DNA from: Streptomyces sp. SID3212
Lineage (GTDB): Bacteria; Actinomycetota; Actinomycetes; Streptomycetales; Streptomycetaceae
Length of the DNA stretch: 60,010 nucleotides
Direction of reading: 5' to 3'
Assembly: GCF_009865405.1 (NCBI RefSeq)
Contig: NZ_WWJY01000167.1
Span: 1-60,010, forward strand
Position numbers and translations under genes: made by a program. Below the pieces are notes generated by a model. The model saw only the letters and a list, made by a program, of their open reading frames with translations. It was not told the DNA's origin and did not search any database. Of this stretch, positions 58,905 to 60,010 are shown piece by piece. Numbering within the stretch: the stretch's first letter is position 1; each line of letters opens with the position of its first letter.

Positions 58905-60010
58905 CTACTCCGCCTTCGCCGAGAGACCCGAACCCGCCTTCCCGTACAGATCCTTGGGACCACCCGCCGCCGGTTCCCCCAGCCCGTCCAGTGCCTCCCG
59001 CGCCTTCGGCGCCAGCAGCGGCGAGAACGCCGGATGGGTACGCAGCGCCTCCTCCAGATGGCGGCGCGCGGCCCCCGTCATCTCCAGCGAGCGCTCGATC
59101 TCCCCCCGGTGGTACGCGAACAGCGCGCTGCGCCTGCCCTGTCCGGTCGCCTTCTTCGCGTACGAGAGCGCCTCCTTGCCCTCCCCCGTACGGAACAGCG
59201 CCCACCCCAGCCCGTCCGCGACCTCCATGCTCCGGTGCCCGCGCGCCCACTCCGCCCGCAGCCGCTCCACCGCCGACTTCGGATCCCCGTGGTCGGTCTC
59301 GAAGCGCGCGAGGACCAACTCCTCGTTCACGCCCTGCACCTGCGCCTCCTCCGCGCGGGCGCGCAGCGCCGCGTACTGGCTCTGCGCGTCGCCGTCCAGC
59401 CCCCGCGCGTCGTACAACTCGCCCAGTTCCAGGGCGTACTCGGGCCTCGGCATCTCCTCGTTCGCCCGCTGGTACGTCGCGTACGCCTCCTCAGTACGGC
59501 CCAGCGCCGCCAGCGCCCTCGCCCGCCCCGCCAGGGACACGGCGTGGTCGCGTACGGCTCTCAGCGCGGCGTCGTAGTGCCCCAGCGCCTCCGCCGGTTC
59601 GCCCCGCTCCCAGGACAACTCGCCCTGCGTGGACAGTGCTTCGGCCTTCTCCACCGGGGACGCCGCGCGCGCCGACGCCTGGGCGGCCTTCGCCTCCGCG
59701 TCCTCGCGCCAGCCCCGGTCCCGGTAGATCTCCGCGGACCGCTCCAGCACGGGGGCGCCCGAGTGGAGTTTCTTGAGCTTGTCGAGCGCCTTGCCCGCCG
59801 CCGCGTAGTCGCCGAGACCGTTGTACGCGTCGATCAGGACCGGGTACGCGGCCCAGCGGCCGGGCTCCCGCTTCCGTACCTCCTCGCCCCACTTCCGGGC
59901 GGCGCCGTAGTCGTGCCGGGCGTTGGCGAGGGCGCCGAGACCGATCAACGCGTCCGTACGGCCGGACGCGCCGGCGGACGTGCCCTCGGAGGCGCCCTTC
60001 CCGCGAGAGC
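58905..60010 (-). CDS. TPR-repeat protein (5' end outside window)
   Basis: The frame is open to the right edge. The visible part is a series of tetratricopeptide repeats (YNGLGDYAAAGKALDKLKKL, SWERGEPAEALGHYDAALRA, ALGRTEEAYATYQRANEEMP, GWALFRTGEGKEALSYAKKA) ending LYGKAGSGLSAKAE. TPR arrays mediate protein contacts; no catalytic domain is visible. A TTG at 59948 is an internal Leu, as repeats continue upstream of it. Confidence 0.8.
   Translation of the reverse strand, partial: SRGKGASEGTSAGASGRTDALIGLGALANARHDYGAARKWGEEVRKREPGRWAAYPVLIDAYNGLGDYAAAGKALDKLKKLHSGAPVLERSAEIYRDRGWREDAEAKAAQASARAASPVEKAEALSTQGELSWERGEPAEALGHYDAALRAVRDHAVSLAGRARALAALGRTEEAYATYQRANEEMPRPEYALELGELYDARGLDGDAQSQYAALRARAEEAQVQGVNEELVLARFETDHGDPKSAVERLRAEWARGHRSMEVADGLGWALFRTGEGKEALSYAKKATGQGRRSALFAYHRGEIERSLEMTGAARRHLEEALRTHPAFSPLLAPKAREALDGLGEPAAGGPKDLYGKAGSGLSAKAE

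Overview
The window is chromosomal DNA of a Streptomyces or very close relative. GC is very high, GTG starts and 4-base ATGA/GTGA overlaps are common, a DasR-type operator sits before a chito-sugar operon, and one element-borne gene has a rare TTA (bldA) codon. The housekeeping order (ECF sigma factor/anti-sigma, HelD-like ATPase, malic enzyme, HU, murA, YqgE, DUF3039, sugar ABC operon with a GH20 hexosaminidase, and far right an Lrp regulator with hppD) matches, as I remember it, the SCO2954 to SCO2927 stretch of S. coelicolor.

Layout. 1-5950: acyltransferase-3 membrane protein (cut by the left edge), a small CxxC protein, a TetR/DHA2 exporter pair with two matching operators, a HemD-winged-helix fusion and a CGNR zinc-finger protein. 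6077-12816: ECF sigma/anti-sigma, HelD/HelR-like RNA polymerase-recycling ATPase, a sigma-R-like promoter with a structured RNA, NAD-type malic enzyme, HU. 13091-20803: murA, yqgE, DUF3039, then a DasR-box-preceded ABC importer with a cytoplasmic beta-N-acetylhexosaminidase. 21135-27083: three-subunit molybdenum hydroxylase whose large subunit lacks the catalytic Glu, and a Tat-exported GH3 enzyme. 27129-30613: a type-VII-secretion-like cassette (small helical protein, 770-aa protein, lipoprotein).

30667-48960 is an integrated actinomycete integrative and conjugative element (AICE) of about 18.25 kb in tRNA-Cys(GCA), bounded by 43-bp identical att sites. From the tRNA inward it carries integrase, excisionase, an iteron-rich region, a split prim-pol/helicase replication pair, four small Spd-like proteins, an FtsK-type Tra translocase, an overlapping four-gene operon that includes a GGDEF diguanylate cyclase, two further membrane/surface-type proteins, a GntR repressor coupled to a glycosyltransferase, and a cargo end with an FkbM methyltransferase, a membrane protein and a stand-alone DGQHR (DndB-like) protein. 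Four copies of one hairpin (variable stem, invariant 19-20-nt loop, then ATCCCGAC) sit just before the translation starts of four different modules. A boxB/boxA-like antitermination site lies in the leader of the main operon. Together these suggest an RNA-level control circuit shared by the element, which is the most novel item here.

48991-60010 returns to chromosome: G-quadruplex-like tract, MFS exporter, DEAD-box-type helicase, IclR regulator, Lon-like secreted protease, ArsR/small protein/MFS operon, Lrp regulator with helically phased CCATGG repeats, 4-hydroxyphenylpyruvate dioxygenase, and a TPR protein cut by the right edge. Several intergenic regions carry short tandem repeats (16-bp, 17-bp and 11-bp periods).
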